Shown piece by piece: positions 53,687 through 63,762 of a DNA stretch of 64,000 nucleotides. The stretch lies in contig NZ_LMKL01000006.1 in the NCBI RefSeq assembly GCF_001421505.1, forward strand, positions 124,001 through 188,000, read 5' to 3'. How positions within the stretch are numbered: the stretch's first letter is position 1; each line of letters begins with the position of its first letter. The DNA is from Sphingomonas sp. Leaf17. Its GTDB lineage: Bacteria > Pseudomonadota > Alphaproteobacteria > Sphingomonadales > Sphingomonadaceae. The translations under genes were made by a program, and so were the position numbers. Under the pieces are notes generated by a model. The model was not told the DNA's origin, made no database searches, and saw nothing but the letters and a program-made list of their open reading frames with translations.

Positions 53687-54958
53687 TCAGCTCCCCTTCG
53701 CTCCCCCTTTCGGGCGCAGCCGGATCATCACCACCCCGTGCGCCGGTACGATCCGCGTCACCCGCGCCGACAGCATCCCGATGTCGCGGTGATCCCACAC
53801 ATCGCGCGCCGCCAGCGCCAACGCGGCGGGATAGCCCAGCGTCGTCCAGTCCGCCGTGATCGCAGCCGGCGCCTCGCCGCGATTGAATAGCAGCACCGCC
53901 CGTCCGCCATCGGCCATCGGTTTCGACCACACCTCCGAATCGCCGGACTTCGCGACCCGGTGGCCCTGTACGCCCAGCGGATCCTGATCGACCGCGATCA
54001 CCTCGCGGTTCAGCAAAATGTCCCGCGTCTCGGGCGTCATCGTCGCGATGTCGTTGCCCGCGATCAGCGGCGCGGCCATCATCGCCCAGAGCGAGAAATG
54101 ACTGCGATATTCGGTCGCGGTCATGCCGCCATTGCCGACCTCCAGCATGTCGGGGTCGTTCCAGTGGCCGGGACCGGCATAGGGCCAGAGCGGTTCGTTG
54201 CGGTCGACGATGGTGACGATGCCGAGGCTGTAATTGTACTTGCCGCTCCACTTGTCGGTGATGTCGCCGGTGGTACGCCACATGTTGCCGATCTTCGACG
54301 CCCACAGCCACGGTTTCGCATTCCCCCATTCGCACATCGAGAACAGGATCGGTCTACCGCTGGCCTTCAGCGCGTCGGCCATCAGCGCATAGGCCTCCTC
54401 CGCGTTGCGCGTGCCGGTCGAGCACCAGTCGTATTTCAGGTAATCGACGCCCCAGCGCGCATATTGCAGCGCGTCCTGATATTCATGCCCCTGGCTGCCT
54501 GGCCGTCCGCCGCAGGTCCGCGATCCCGCATCGGAATAGATCCCGAACTTCAGGCCCCTGGCATGGATATAGTCCCCCAGCGCCTTCAGCCCCGAAGGGA
54601 ATCGCGCCCGGTCCTCGGTGATGAAGCCGTTCGCATCGCGCGCGCCGTGCCAGCAATCGTCGATCACGACATACTGATAGCCGGCATCCTTCATGCCGCC
54701 CGTCGCCATCGTGTCGGCGGTCGCGCGGATCGTCGCCTCGTCGACCTTGCACGCGAACTTGTTCCAGCTGTTCCACCCCATTGGCGGTGTCTGCGCCAGG
54801 CCGTTGGTCGTCCGGCGCGGATCCTGCGACGCGGGCAGCGTGTTGGGATCGGTGTCGAGCATTTCCTGTGCGCTTGCCGCGGAGGGCATGGCCAGCGCCG
54901 CGAGGGTCAGGACCACGGTCAACAGGGTCCGGCGGGGCGGGCGGGGGTTGATCGACAC
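53687..54958 (-). CDS. GH27 alpha-galactosidase
   Basis: 423 aa from a GTG (54958) with GGAG 5 nt before. A signal peptide (1-31, ending SAASAQ) gives a periplasmic or secreted enzyme. The catalytic barrel opens with TPPMGWNSWNKF; nucleophile D177 is in DYLKYDWCS and acid/base D232 in TTGDITDKW; WNDPDMLEVGN is conserved. A beta-sandwich follows at about 335-423. It removes terminal alpha-galactose, as in galactomannan or raffinose. An in-frame ATG at 55015 is an alternative but its added residues are not signal-like. Confidence 0.92.
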   Translation of the reverse strand: MSINPRPPRRTLLTVVLTLAALAMPSAASAQEMLDTDPNTLPASQDPRRTTNGLAQTPPMGWNSWNKFACKVDEATIRATADTMATGGMKDAGYQYVVIDDCWHGARDANGFITEDRARFPSGLKALGDYIHARGLKFGIYSDAGSRTCGGRPGSQGHEYQDALQYARWGVDYLKYDWCSTGTRNAEEAYALMADALKASGRPILFSMCEWGNAKPWLWASKIGNMWRTTGDITDKWSGKYNYSLGIVTIVDRNEPLWPYAGPGHWNDPDMLEVGNGGMTATEYRSHFSLWAMMAAPLIAGNDIATMTPETRDILLNREVIAVDQDPLGVQGHRVAKSGDSEVWSKPMADGGRAVLLFNRGEAPAAITADWTTLGYPAALALAARDVWDHRDIGMLSARVTRIVPAHGVVMIRLRPKGGAKGS

Positions 54959-55101
54959 AATAACTCCGACATGATTCGTGTACCCCACCATCCCCGCCTT
55001 CCCTTGCCCCGGCAAGCCCGCCGCGATCCAGCGCAGGCATTGACCGGTTCCTCCCTTTCGCCACGGTGGAAATCCGACGCCAATTCGTCTATGCGACGCG
55101 C

Positions 55102-56310
55102 ATGCAGACAGTTTCCGGCGCCCCCATGTCCATCCCCGGGCATATCGACCCCGTGCCCGTGCCGCGCGCCTTCGTGCCGCGCAGCGACGGGCGTATCGAC
55201 CTGCTCGGCCTGTCGAAGGACGATCTGCGCATGGCGCTGGAGACGTCGCAGTTGGAGCCGAAGCAGGCCAAGCTGCGCGCCAAGCAGCTGTGGCACTGGA
55301 TCTACAATCGCGGGGCCACGCAGTTTTCGGTGATGACCGACATTTCCAAGACCATGCACCCGTGGCTGGAACAGCGGTTCGTCATCAGCCGGCCCGAGGT
55401 GGTCGAGGCACAGGTGTCGACCGACGGCACGCGAAAATGGCTGCTGCGGTCCGACGACGGCCAGGATTACGAGGCGGTGTTCATCCCCGACGCCGATCGC
55501 GGCACGCTGTGCGTGTCGAGCCAGGTTGGCTGCACGCTCAACTGCCGCTTCTGCCACACCGGCACGATGCGGCTGGTCCGCAACCTGACCCCGGCGGAGA
55601 TCGTCGGCCAGGTGATGCTGGCGCGCGACGCGCTGGGCGAATGGCCGAGCCAGCCCGAGGGGCGGATGCTGACCAACATCGTGATGATGGGCATGGGCGA
55701 ACCGCTGTATAATTTCGATGCGGTGCGTGACGCGCTGAAACTGGTGATGGACGGCGACGGCCTCGCCTTGTCACGTCGCAGGATCACGCTCAGCACCAGC
55801 GGCATCGTGCCGATGATGGCGCGCGCCGGCCGCGAGATCGGCGTCAACCTTGCCGTATCGCTGCACGCCGTGACCAAGGAGGTCCGCGACGAAATCGTGC
55901 CGATCAACCGCAAATACGGCATCGAAGAATTGTTGCAGGCCTGCGCCGACTATCCCGGCACCAACAATGCGCGCCGCATCACCTTTGAATACGTCATGCT
56001 GCGCGACAAGAACGACAGCGATGCCGAGGCGCACGAGCTGGTCCGCCTGCTGCGCAAATACGAGCTGCCGGCCAAGGTGAACCTGATTCCGTTCAACCCG
56101 TGGCCGGGCGCGCCGTACGAATGTTCGACGCCGGAACGGGTCAAGTCGTTCTCCAGCATCATCTTCGCCGCCGGCATTTCCGCGCCGGTCCGCACCCCGC
56201 GCGGGCGCGACATCGACGCCGCCTGCGGCCAGTTGAAGACCGCGTCGGAGAAAAAGAGCCGGGCCGAGATCGACCGGCTGTCCGAGGAAAAGATGGCCGC
56301 GCTTGGCTGA
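55102..56310 (+). CDS. rlmN: 23S rRNA (adenine2503-C2)/tRNA A37 methyltransferase
   Basis: 402 aa radical SAM methyl synthase. The cluster motif [12 protein letters not shown] (CX3CX2C), the mechanistic Cys in DAACGQL, and blocks such as [10 protein letters not shown] and [11 protein letters not shown] define RlmN. It methylates A2503 of 23S rRNA and A37 in some tRNAs. Start could be GTG 55066, ATG 55102 or ATG 55126; 55102 is chosen as closest to the usual sphingomonad start. The next gene overlaps its end by 8 bp. Confidence 0.95.
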   Translation: MQTVSGAPMSIPGHIDPVPVPRAFVPRSDGRIDLLGLSKDDLRMALETSQLEPKQAKLRAKQLWHWIYNRGATQFSVMTDISKTMHPWLEQRFVISRPEVVEAQVSTDGTRKWLLRSDDGQDYEAVFIPDADRGTLCVSSQVGCTLNCRFCHTGTMRLVRNLTPAEIVGQVMLARDALGEWPSQPEGRMLTNIVMMGMGEPLYNFDAVRDALKLVMDGDGLALSRRRITLSTSGIVPMMARAGREIGVNLAVSLHAVTKEVRDEIVPINRKYGIEELLQACADYPGTNNARRITFEYVMLRDKNDSDAEAHELVRLLRKYELPAKVNLIPFNPWPGAPYECSTPERVKSFSSIIFAAGISAPVRTPRGRDIDAACGQLKTASEKKSRAEIDRLSEEKMAALG

Positions 56311-57061
56311 GGTCGCCACGCTGGCGTTTGCCGCCGGAGCCGGGCTGGTCGGCGGGGCGATGAACGCGCTGGCCGGCGGCGGCAGCTTCGCGACGATGCC
56401 GACGCTGATCGCGCTCGGCCTGCCCTCCCCAATCGCCAACGCGACCAGCAACGTGTCGCTGCAACCCGGCGCGATTGCTAGCGCCTGGGCCTATCGCAAG
56501 GGTCTGGAGCCGATCGGTGGCGTCGGCATCCGCACGCTGGCGGGCATCACCTTTATCGGTGGGCTGGTTGGCAGCGCGTTGCTGGTGGTCACATCCGCCC
56601 GCACGTTCGATCTGATCGTGCCGTGGCTGCTGCTGTTCGCCACCATCGCCATCGCGTTCGGCACCCGCGCCGCCGACTGGCTGCATGCCCGCGTGGCGAT
56701 GGGTCCGCGCGCGCTGGTCGCGGTGCAGACGCTGCTGGGCATCTATGGCGGCTATTTCGGCGGCGGCGTCGGGCTGATGCTCACCGCCGCCTGGGGGCTG
56801 TTGTCGGGCGCGTCACCAGCGAAGCTCGCCGCGCCGCGCACGTTGATGCTGGCGACCGCCAACGCGGCGGCGACGGTCGTCTTCGTCGCCACCCACATGG
56901 TCGCGTGGACCCTGTGCCTGCCGATGATGGCCGGCGGCATCGTCGGCGGCTATCTGGGCGCGCGGCTGGGGCTGATCCTGCCGGCCGGCGTGATCCGGGT
57001 GTGGACGTTGCTGGTGACGGCGGTGACGACGATCGTTTTTTTCTGGCGGGCGTACGGATGA
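56303..57061 (+). CDS. TSUP family (TauE/SafE) permease
   Basis: 252 aa, seven to eight helices. Repeats of the family are visible: [23 protein letters not shown] near the start and [19 protein letters not shown] at the middle. Such proteins move sulfite, sulfoacetate or other organosulfur anions. Start codon is a TTG at 56303, overlapping the rlmN stop; no ATG is possible before the first helix. Translation coupling with rlmN is likely but the functional link unclear. Confidence 0.88.
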   Translation: MAEVATLAFAAGAGLVGGAMNALAGGGSFATMPTLIALGLPSPIANATSNVSLQPGAIASAWAYRKGLEPIGGVGIRTLAGITFIGGLVGSALLVVTSARTFDLIVPWLLLFATIAIAFGTRAADWLHARVAMGPRALVAVQTLLGIYGGYFGGGVGLMLTAAWGLLSGASPAKLAAPRTLMLATANAAATVVFVATHMVAWTLCLPMMAGGIVGGYLGARLGLILPAGVIRVWTLLVTAVTTIVFFWRAYG

Positions 57062-57089
57062 TCCGTGTTCCTGCGTTGGCAGGAGAACA

Positions 57090-57707
57090 TCACCCCGGAC
57101 GACGCATCCTGAACAGCGTTTCGGGCGTCGTCTCGAAATAGTCCGCCGGGCCGCCGCCGCGCAGGATCGGGCGTGGCCGTGCAGTCTGGTACACCCCGTC
57201 GTCCAGCATGCCTGTGTCGATATGGATCGCCACCGCCTCGCCCAGCACCAGCCACTGGTCGAGCGCCCGGCCCTCCTTCGTCTCCAGCCGGACGATCTGG
57301 GTCAGGCGACACTCGAACTGGACGGGGCTGCCCGCGACTCGTGGCGGCGCGACGGCCTGCGACGGCAGGGTGTCCAGCCCGGCCAGCGTGAACTCGTCGA
57401 TCTCCGGCCCGACCATCGCCGCGGTCGCGTTCATCGCCTCGGCCTGGCGGCGGGTGGCGAGGTTCCAGACGAAGGCGCCCGTGGCCTCGATATTGGCGAC
57501 GCTGTCCTTCCACCCCATCGACGAAAAGCCGATGATCGGCGGCGCATAGTTGAACAGGTTGAAGAAGCTGTACGGTGCGATGTTGCGGACGCCATCGGCC
57601 GACACCGTGCTGATCCAGCCGATCGGGCGCGGCGCGACGATCGCGTTAAGGGGATCGTGCGGCAGGCGGTGGCCGGCGGCGGGGTCGTAAGAATGCCATT
57701 CAGTCAT
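57090..57707 (-). CDS. Flavin reductase-domain protein
   Basis: 205 aa. The FMN-binding split-barrel pattern is APRPIGWISTVSADGVRNIAPYSFF, then FVWNLATRR and FECRLTQIVRLE. These proteins bind FMN and reduce it with NAD(P)H or act as oxygenase partners. It converges on the TSUP gene (28 bp) and is divergent from the cytochrome b gene. Confidence 0.88.
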   Translation of the reverse strand: MTEWHSYDPAAGHRLPHDPLNAIVAPRPIGWISTVSADGVRNIAPYSFFNLFNYAPPIIGFSSMGWKDSVANIEATGAFVWNLATRRQAEAMNATAAMVGPEIDEFTLAGLDTLPSQAVAPPRVAGSPVQFECRLTQIVRLETKEGRALDQWLVLGEAVAIHIDTGMLDDGVYQTARPRPILRGGGPADYFETTPETLFRMRRPG

Positions 57708-57757
57708 GGATAAAACCTGCTATGGATCGGGTGTCCCGGCTACAGCGAAGAAGCGGC

Positions 57758-58468
57758 ATGAACGATCCACTCCCGGCCGGCACGATCATCAAACGCCATC
57801 GCCTGCCGACCCGGCTGTGGCACTGGATCAATGCGGTGGCGATCATCGTCCTGCTGGGCAGTGGCCTTGGCATCTCCAACGCGCATCCGCGCCTGTATTG
57901 GGGCCGCTACGGCGCGAACTTCGACCATGCCTGGGCGCAGGTGCCGCGCATGCCCGCCTGGATCACGATTCCGTCGAGCTACAATCTGGCCATCTCGCGC
58001 CGCTGGCACCTGTTCTTTGCCCTGGTGCTGGGGTTCGGCCTGCTCGCGTTCATGATCGTCAGCCTGCTCAACCGCCATTTCCAGCGCGACCTGCGCGTGC
58101 GCGCCAGGGGACTTGCGCCGCGTCATGTCTGGGCGGACATCAAGGGGCATCTCGCCTTCCGCTTTCACGACCCGGAACGACCGGCCGCGTACAACATCCT
58201 GCAGAAGCTCAGCTATGTATCGGTGATCTTCATCATGATCCCGCTGCTGATCCTGACCGGGCTGACGATGTCGCCGGGCATGAACGCGGCGTGGCCGTGG
58301 CTGCTCGACCTGTTCGGCGGGCGGCAGTCGGCGCGGTCGATCCACTTCATCCTGGCGGTGCTGATCGGCGGCTTCACCGTCGTCCATCTGGTGCTGGTCA
58401 TCCTGGCCGGTGTCGGCAACGAAATCCGGTCGATGATTACCGGCCGCTGGCGGGTGCCCGAAGCATGA
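57758..58468 (+). CDS. Cytochrome b subunit (di-heme, b561/hydrogenase type)
   Basis: 236 aa from ATG 57758. RLPTRLWHWINAVAIIVLLGSG gives the first heme-ligand His in helix 1; His at RRWHLFFALVLGFGL and SIHFILAVLIGGFTVVHLVL complete a four-helix, two-heme arrangement. It hands electrons from quinol to the next gene product, a SUOX-fold protein, whose ATG overlaps its stop. An earlier ATG (57722) is possible. Confidence 0.85.
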   Translation: MNDPLPAGTIIKRHRLPTRLWHWINAVAIIVLLGSGLGISNAHPRLYWGRYGANFDHAWAQVPRMPAWITIPSSYNLAISRRWHLFFALVLGFGLLAFMIVSLLNRHFQRDLRVRARGLAPRHVWADIKGHLAFRFHDPERPAAYNILQKLSYVSVIFIMIPLLILTGLTMSPGMNAAWPWLLDLFGGRQSARSIHFILAVLIGGFTVVHLVLVILAGVGNEIRSMITGRWRVPEA

Positions 58469-59232
58469 CCCAAAACCTGACCGCCCCCCTGATCCACCGC
58501 CGCACCCTGATCGCCGGTGGAGCCGGCCTGCTGCTGGCCGGCTGCGACAAGGTCGTGCAGATTCCGGCTGCGCGCAAAATCCTGTTCGCCGGCGAGGACA
58601 TGCACCGCGGCCTGCAACGCGCGCTGTCGAACCGCGACGCGCTCGCGCCCGAGTTCCGCCCCGACCAGCGTTCGCCGTTCTTCCGCCCGAACGGCACGCG
58701 CGATCCCGGTACGCCGGCCTATCGCGCGATGCAGGCGAACAATTTTGCCGACTGGCGATTGCGGGTCGGGGGCCTTGTCGCGACGCCCTTGTCGATCAGC
58801 CTGCCCGACTTGCGTCGCTTTCCCAACCGCCGCCAGATCACCCGCCACGACTGTGTCGAGGGATGGAGCGCGATCGGCCAGTGGACCGGGCCGCAACTGG
58901 GCACCATCCTAAAGGCCGCCGGGATTCGCGATGCCGCGCGCTACGTCGTGTTCACCTGCGCCGACCTGTATGGCGGACAGCCCTATTATGAATCGATCGA
59001 CCTGGTCGATGCCTTCCACCCGCAGACGATTCTGGCCTGGGCGCTGAACGAGGCGGTGCTGGGCGTCGCCAATGGCGCGCCGGTCCGGCTGCGCGTCGAG
59101 CGGCAGCTTGGCTACAAGCACGCCAAATATCTGATGAGTGTCGACGCGGTCGCCAGCCTGGACGGGATCGGCAAGGGCAAGGGCGGCTATTGGGAGGATA
59201 ATGTCGACTACGACTGGTATGCCGGAATCTGA
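58465..59232 (+). CDS. SUOX-fold molybdopterin-dependent oxidoreductase, predicted Tat lipoprotein
   Basis: 255 aa. The signal has twin Arg (IHRRTLIAGG) and a lipobox (LLLAGC), so the folded molybdoprotein would be exported by Tat and held to a membrane. The molybdenum-ligand Cys is in TRHDCVEGWSAIGQWTGPQL, the hallmark of YedY/MsrP-like enzymes, with YGGQPYYESIDLVDA and YKHAKYLMSV next. It pairs with the preceding cytochrome b, similar to MsrPQ, which repairs oxidised methionine. Substrate here is unknown. Confidence 0.87.
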   Translation: MTQNLTAPLIHRRTLIAGGAGLLLAGCDKVVQIPAARKILFAGEDMHRGLQRALSNRDALAPEFRPDQRSPFFRPNGTRDPGTPAYRAMQANNFADWRLRVGGLVATPLSISLPDLRRFPNRRQITRHDCVEGWSAIGQWTGPQLGTILKAAGIRDAARYVVFTCADLYGGQPYYESIDLVDAFHPQTILAWALNEAVLGVANGAPVRLRVERQLGYKHAKYLMSVDAVASLDGIGKGKGGYWEDNVDYDWYAGI

Positions 59233-59297
59233 GGATCATCGGCGAATATACGACACGATCGTTGCCCTGATCCGCCGCCGATCCTAGATATTCGCAC

Positions 59298-60551
59298 ATG
59301 GCTCTGATCGACCGCTTCTTCCTGCACCGCGTGAAGCGCGGTACGCTCCGCGTAACCCACGCCGATGGCACCGTCCGCACCATGGGCGCCCCCCATCCCG
59401 ACTTTCCCGACGTCGCGATCCGCTTTGCCGACAAGGGCGCGGCAGGTGCGATCGTCCGCCATCCCGCCCTTGGCGCGGCCGAGGCGTTCATGGACGGCCG
59501 GCTGGTCATCGAGCAGGGCGATATCCGCGATCTGGTCAACCTGATGACCGCGAACGACCCGTGGGAGGCCGGCGCGAACGCCCTGATCCCCGCACTGCCG
59601 ATCCGTATGCTGGAAAAGGTCGCGCACAAGGTCGCCCGCGTGAACCGCGCGCGCCAGTCGAAGAAGAACGTCGCGCATCACTATGACCTTTCGGACCGGC
59701 TCTACGACCTCTTCCTCGACGCCGACCGGCAGTACAGTTGCGCGTATTTCACCGATCCCGCCAATACGCTCGAACAGGCGCAGAACGACAAGAAGGCGCA
59801 TATCGCCGCCAAGCTGAACATCGGCCCCGGCATGCGCGTGCTCGACATCGGCTGCGGCTGGGGCGGCATGGCGCTGTACCTGCACGAAAAGACCGGGGCC
59901 GAGGTGCTGGGCGTCACGCTAAGCGAGGAACAGCTGAAGGTCGCCCGCCGCCGTGCGGAAGAAGCCGGCGTCGCCGACAAGGTGACGTTCGAGCTGATCG
60001 ACTATCGTCACGTCACCGGCACGTTCGACCGGATCGTCTCGGTCGGCATGTTCGAGCATGTCGGGGTCAAGCACTACCGTACCTTCTTCCAGAAATGCCG
60101 CGACCTGCTGACCGAGGACGGCGTCATGCTGATGCACACCATCGGCCGGATGGGCGGTCCGGGCGTCACCGACGAGTTCACCGTCAAGTACATCTTCCCC
60201 GGCGGCTACAACCCGGCCCTGTCGGAGATCGTGCGCGGTTATGAAGGGCTGCGCATGTTCCCGACCGATGTCGAGGTGCTGCGCCTGCACTATGGCTGGA
60301 CGATCGACCACTGGTACGACCGCACCACCGCCGCGCGCGAGCAGATCGTCGCCCTGTACGACGAGCGATTCTTTCGCATGTGGCAATTCTATCTGGCGGG
60401 TGCCGCCGCCGCGTTCCGGCACGGCGGGCTATGCAACTACCAGATCCAGCTGACCCGCAGCCGCACCGGCGTGCCCGTCACCCGCGACTATATCGGCGAC
60501 ACCGAACAGCGCCTGCGCAGCCGGGTTGCATCACCGGCGGACGCGTCCTAA
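59298..60551 (+). CDS. Cyclopropane-fatty-acyl-phospholipid synthase family methyltransferase
   Basis: 417 aa. The SAM-binding motif VLDIGCGWGG is at 181-190, preceded by HHYDLSDRLYDLFLDADRQYSCAYF and followed by ITL-like VTLSEEQLKVARRRAEEAG and VGMFEHVGVKHY, all shared with CFA synthases and mycolic acid methyltransferases. A distinct lipid-binding N-domain covers 1-115. It transfers a methylene to unsaturated acyl chains in phospholipids, usually in stationary or acid stress. argG follows 39 bp later. Confidence 0.93.
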   Translation: MALIDRFFLHRVKRGTLRVTHADGTVRTMGAPHPDFPDVAIRFADKGAAGAIVRHPALGAAEAFMDGRLVIEQGDIRDLVNLMTANDPWEAGANALIPALPIRMLEKVAHKVARVNRARQSKKNVAHHYDLSDRLYDLFLDADRQYSCAYFTDPANTLEQAQNDKKAHIAAKLNIGPGMRVLDIGCGWGGMALYLHEKTGAEVLGVTLSEEQLKVARRRAEEAGVADKVTFELIDYRHVTGTFDRIVSVGMFEHVGVKHYRTFFQKCRDLLTEDGVMLMHTIGRMGGPGVTDEFTVKYIFPGGYNPALSEIVRGYEGLRMFPTDVEVLRLHYGWTIDHWYDRTTAAREQIVALYDERFFRMWQFYLAGAAAAFRHGGLCNYQIQLTRSRTGVPVTRDYIGDTEQRLRSRVASPADAS

Positions 60552-60590
60552 TCGCCGCCCCATCGTCGTAAAGCCAATCAGGAACCGCCC

Positions 60591-61811
60591 ATGTCCGAGT
60601 CCGTCAACCGCGTCGTCCTCGCCTATTCGGGCGGGCTGGACACCAGCGTCATCCTGAAATGGCTACAGCAGACCTATGGTTGCGAGGTCGTGACCTTCAC
60701 CGCCGATCTGGGTCAGGGCGAGGAGCTGGAGCCGGCGCGCGCCAAGGCCGAGATGATGGGGATCAAGCCCGAACATATCTTCATCGACGACCTGCGCGAG
60801 GAGTTCGTGAAGGACTACGTGTTCCCGATGATGCGCGCCAACGCGTTGTACGAGGGGCTGTACCTGCTCGGCACGTCGATCGCCCGGCCGCTGATCGCCA
60901 AGCGCCAGATCGAGATCGCGAGGGCGGTGAATGCAGATGCGGTCAGCCACGGCGCGACCGGCAAGGGCAACGACCAGGTCCGCTTCGAACTCGGCTATTA
61001 CGCGCTCGCGCCCGATATCAAGGTCATCGCACCGTGGCGCGAATGGGACCTGACCAGCCGCACCCGGCTGATCGAGTTCGCCGAACAGCACCAGATCCCG
61101 GTCAGCAAGGACAAGCGCGGCGAAGCGCCCTTCTCGACCGACGCCAACCTTCTGCACACCTCGTCGGAAGGCAAGGTGCTGGAGGATCCGTGGGACGAGG
61201 TTCCCGAATACGTCTTCTCGCGCACCGTCAGCCCCGAGGACGCGCCCGACGCGCCCGAGACGATCACCATTGATTTCGAGCGTGGCGACGCGGTCGCGAT
61301 CAACGGCGAGGGGATGTCGCCGGCCACGCTGCTGGCGAAACTGAACGATCTGGGCCGCGCGCACGGTATCGGCCGGCTCGATCTGGTCGAGAACCGGTTC
61401 GTCGGCATGAAGTCGCGCGGCATGTACGAGACGCCCGGCGGCACGATCCTCCACCTCGCCCACCGCGCGATCGAGCAGCTGACGCTCGACCGTGGGGCCG
61501 CGCACCTGAAGGACGAACTCGCGCCGCGCTATGCCGAGCTGCTCTACAACGGCTTCTGGTTCTCGCCGGAACGCGAGATGCTGCAGGCCGCGATCGACCA
61601 CAGCCAGACCAAGGTCGCCGGGACCGTCCGCCTGAAGCTGTACAAGGGTGGCGTCCATGTGACGGGCCGCAAGTCGCCCTATTCGCTTTATTCGGAAAAG
61701 GTCGTGACGTTCGAGGACGACCAGGGCGCCTACGACCAGCGCGACGCCGCCGGCTTCATCAAGCTGAACGCCCTGCGCCTGCGCCTGCTGGGACGCCGCG
61801 ACCAGGTTTGA
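60591..61811 (+). CDS. argG: Argininosuccinate synthase
   Basis: 406 aa. The ATP pyrophosphatase P-loop [19 protein letters not shown] is at about 9-27; [15 protein letters not shown] and [13 protein letters not shown] are conserved. It joins citrulline and aspartate in arginine biosynthesis. Normal length for the short type. AGGA is placed about 9 nt before the ATG. Confidence 0.98.
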   Translation: MSESVNRVVLAYSGGLDTSVILKWLQQTYGCEVVTFTADLGQGEELEPARAKAEMMGIKPEHIFIDDLREEFVKDYVFPMMRANALYEGLYLLGTSIARPLIAKRQIEIARAVNADAVSHGATGKGNDQVRFELGYYALAPDIKVIAPWREWDLTSRTRLIEFAEQHQIPVSKDKRGEAPFSTDANLLHTSSEGKVLEDPWDEVPEYVFSRTVSPEDAPDAPETITIDFERGDAVAINGEGMSPATLLAKLNDLGRAHGIGRLDLVENRFVGMKSRGMYETPGGTILHLAHRAIEQLTLDRGAAHLKDELAPRYAELLYNGFWFSPEREMLQAAIDHSQTKVAGTVRLKLYKGGVHVTGRKSPYSLYSEKVVTFEDDQGAYDQRDAAGFIKLNALRLRLLGRRDQV

Positions 61812-61821
61812 CGGGGCGTGT

Positions 61822-61927
61822 GCTCCCCGGCGAAGGCCGGGGCCCAGCTGGGTAGGCGTCCGTGATTGGCGCGATGCCCGTCATCACCGCGAACGTGGCG
61901 ACCGCGCACGGGCCTTCGCCGGGGAGC
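61822..61927. repeat. Inverted pair of GC-rich REP-like elements after argG
   Basis: The left copy at 61822-61848 (GCTCCCCGGCGAAGGCCGGG then GCCCAGC) and the right copy at 61911-61927 (GGCCTTCGCCGGGGAGC) face each other, as in the purK/dnaN gap. They occupy most of the 232-bp gap before the next gene. Confidence 0.7.
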
Positions 61928-61958
61928 GGGAGCGGGGCGGCACACCCTTCCCACATGT

Positions 61959-61991
61959 CCGTCATTGCCAGAATAAGCGAAGCAATGACGG
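61959..61991. repeat. CCGTCATTGC dyad, short form
   Basis: CCGTCATTGC (61959-61968) and GCAATGACGG (61982-61991) are perfect reverse complements with a 13-bp loop containing AGCGA. It is a shortened relative of the element at 13399-13476. Confidence 0.65.
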
Positions 61992-62043
61992 GCAGCAGCG
62001 TCCCCTAACGCCAATTTAACCACGTACCCCCTACCTCGCCCGC

Positions 62044-63753
62044 GTGGTCCAGCTCCGCCCAGCCCTGATCGGCGACACGATCCTCGCCACCGCGCTCGCG
62101 CTGGTCCTAGCGATCGGCTGGGGAATCGCGGACTGGCCAGCGCTGTCGATGCTGGGCCTGCCCGATACCGACGACGTCATGCGCCTCCAGCAAATCCGTG
62201 ACTGGATCGACGGACAGGGTTTTGCCGATCTGACGCAATATCGGCTTGGCGGCGGGCTGGCGATGCACTGGACGCGGCTGGCCGATCTCGTGCCTTCCGG
62301 GCTGATCGTCGGCCTGACCCCGCTGATCGGGCGACACGCGGGCGAACTTGTCGCCGTCATCGTCTGGCCGCCCGTCCTGTTTGCTACCGCGCTGCTGCTC
62401 GTCATACAGATCACCCGCGCCGTTGGCGGCGGATCGTCGGCGCAGACCGCCGGCGTGGTCGCCGCCATCGCCTATCCCGCGACCACCATCTTCCTGCCCG
62501 GCCGGATCGACCATCACGGGTTACAGGTCGTCCTGCTGCTCGCTGCCCTGCTCGCCATGACCGGTTCACCGTCACGCCGGCGCGGCGCGGTGGTCGGACT
62601 GTCCGCCACCGCCAGCCTCGTCGTCGGGCTGGAAACCACGCCGCTCGTCGCCGCCATCGCGCTGGTCGCACTGGTCGACTGGGTGCGCGATTCCGCCGAC
62701 ACCCGGCTTGGCGGCATTGCTGTCGGCGCGACCGGCGGCCTTGCGATCGGCTGGGCGATCTTTGCCCCGCGCCTGTTTACCTATCCGGCCTGCGACGGAT
62801 TTACCGCCACGACCCTGCGCGCCGCCGCCATCGCCGCGACCGTGCCGGTACTGCTCGCCGCAACCGGGCAGTCCCTGCACACGGTCCGCCACCGCGCCAC
62901 GGCCGCACTGGCGGTGGCCGCTCTCGCCGTCTGGGCGATCGTGGTCGCGGCCCCCGCGTGCCTCAGCCCGTATGGCCGGGTCGATCCGCTGCTGCGTACG
63001 GTATGGCTGGCTCAGGTCGGCGAGGCACAGTCGATCCTGACCGCGTCGCCGACAACCAGCCTCGGCTATCTCGGGCTGATGCTGGTCGGGCTTGGCGCGA
63101 CCCTGTGGCATGTCGCGACCCGGCGTTCGCGTGACTGGACGCTGCTGCTGATCGTCCAGGCGACCGCGCTGGCGCTGGCCTGTGTCCAGATGCGGGGGGC
63201 CTATGCCGGCACGATGCTCGCCGCGCCTTCGCTGGCGGCCGCGATTGCCCGCGCCCGCACGCGCCGTACGCCGACACTGGTGGCCGCCTGGCTGATTTCG
63301 GCGGGGATCCTGTATCCGATCGCCGCCGGCGTTCTGGCCCCAGCAGCACCGCAAACGCCTTCGGCGGGCTGCAACCGGACACCCATCGGCGCGCAGTTGG
63401 CGGCGCTGCCGCCCGGAGTCGTCATGGCCCCGATCGACCTTGGCCCCTATCTCGTCGCAGCCACGCCGCATTCGCTGGTCGCCGCACCCTATCACCGCAA
63501 CGATGCGGGCAATCTGGCGATGTATCACTTCTATGCCGCGCCGCCGGCACTGGCCTCGGACATCGCGCGCCAGTGGCGGGTGACGTATGTCGTTGCCTGC
63601 CCCGACCAGCGCGGCGTGGATCGCGCGGGCACCACCGCACACGCGCTGATGGTGGCTGGAACCCTGCCCGGCTGGCACGCGCTGACGCCCGGCAGTCGGT
63701 CCGGCGCGATCTTCGTGCGAGACGGCTTGTCGGCGGCCCCTTCCGCGCACTAA
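62044..63753 (+). CDS. Polytopic membrane protein, GT-C glycosyltransferase-like
   Basis: 569 aa starting at a GTG (62044). About 12 hydrophobic segments reach residue 440; a soluble C-terminal part of about 120 residues follows. An acidic motif in the first exoplasmic loop (LPDTDDVMRLQQIRDWIDGQ) and GRIDHHGLQ after a later helix resemble the metal/donor sites of GT-C enzymes such as STT3/PglB and Arn-type transferases. These use polyprenyl-linked sugars. The resemblance is of layout, not proven homology. The next gene, another membrane protein, starts 9 bp later. Confidence 0.6.
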   Translation: MVQLRPALIGDTILATALALVLAIGWGIADWPALSMLGLPDTDDVMRLQQIRDWIDGQGFADLTQYRLGGGLAMHWTRLADLVPSGLIVGLTPLIGRHAGELVAVIVWPPVLFATALLLVIQITRAVGGGSSAQTAGVVAAIAYPATTIFLPGRIDHHGLQVVLLLAALLAMTGSPSRRRGAVVGLSATASLVVGLETTPLVAAIALVALVDWVRDSADTRLGGIAVGATGGLAIGWAIFAPRLFTYPACDGFTATTLRAAAIAATVPVLLAATGQSLHTVRHRATAALAVAALAVWAIVVAAPACLSPYGRVDPLLRTVWLAQVGEAQSILTASPTTSLGYLGLMLVGLGATLWHVATRRSRDWTLLLIVQATALALACVQMRGAYAGTMLAAPSLAAAIARARTRRTPTLVAAWLISAGILYPIAAGVLAPAAPQTPSAGCNRTPIGAQLAALPPGVVMAPIDLGPYLVAATPHSLVAAPYHRNDAGNLAMYHFYAAPPALASDIARQWRVTYVVACPDQRGVDRAGTTAHALMVAGTLPGWHALTPGSRSGAIFVRDGLSAAPSAH

Positions 63754-63762
63754 GGCGGGCGG

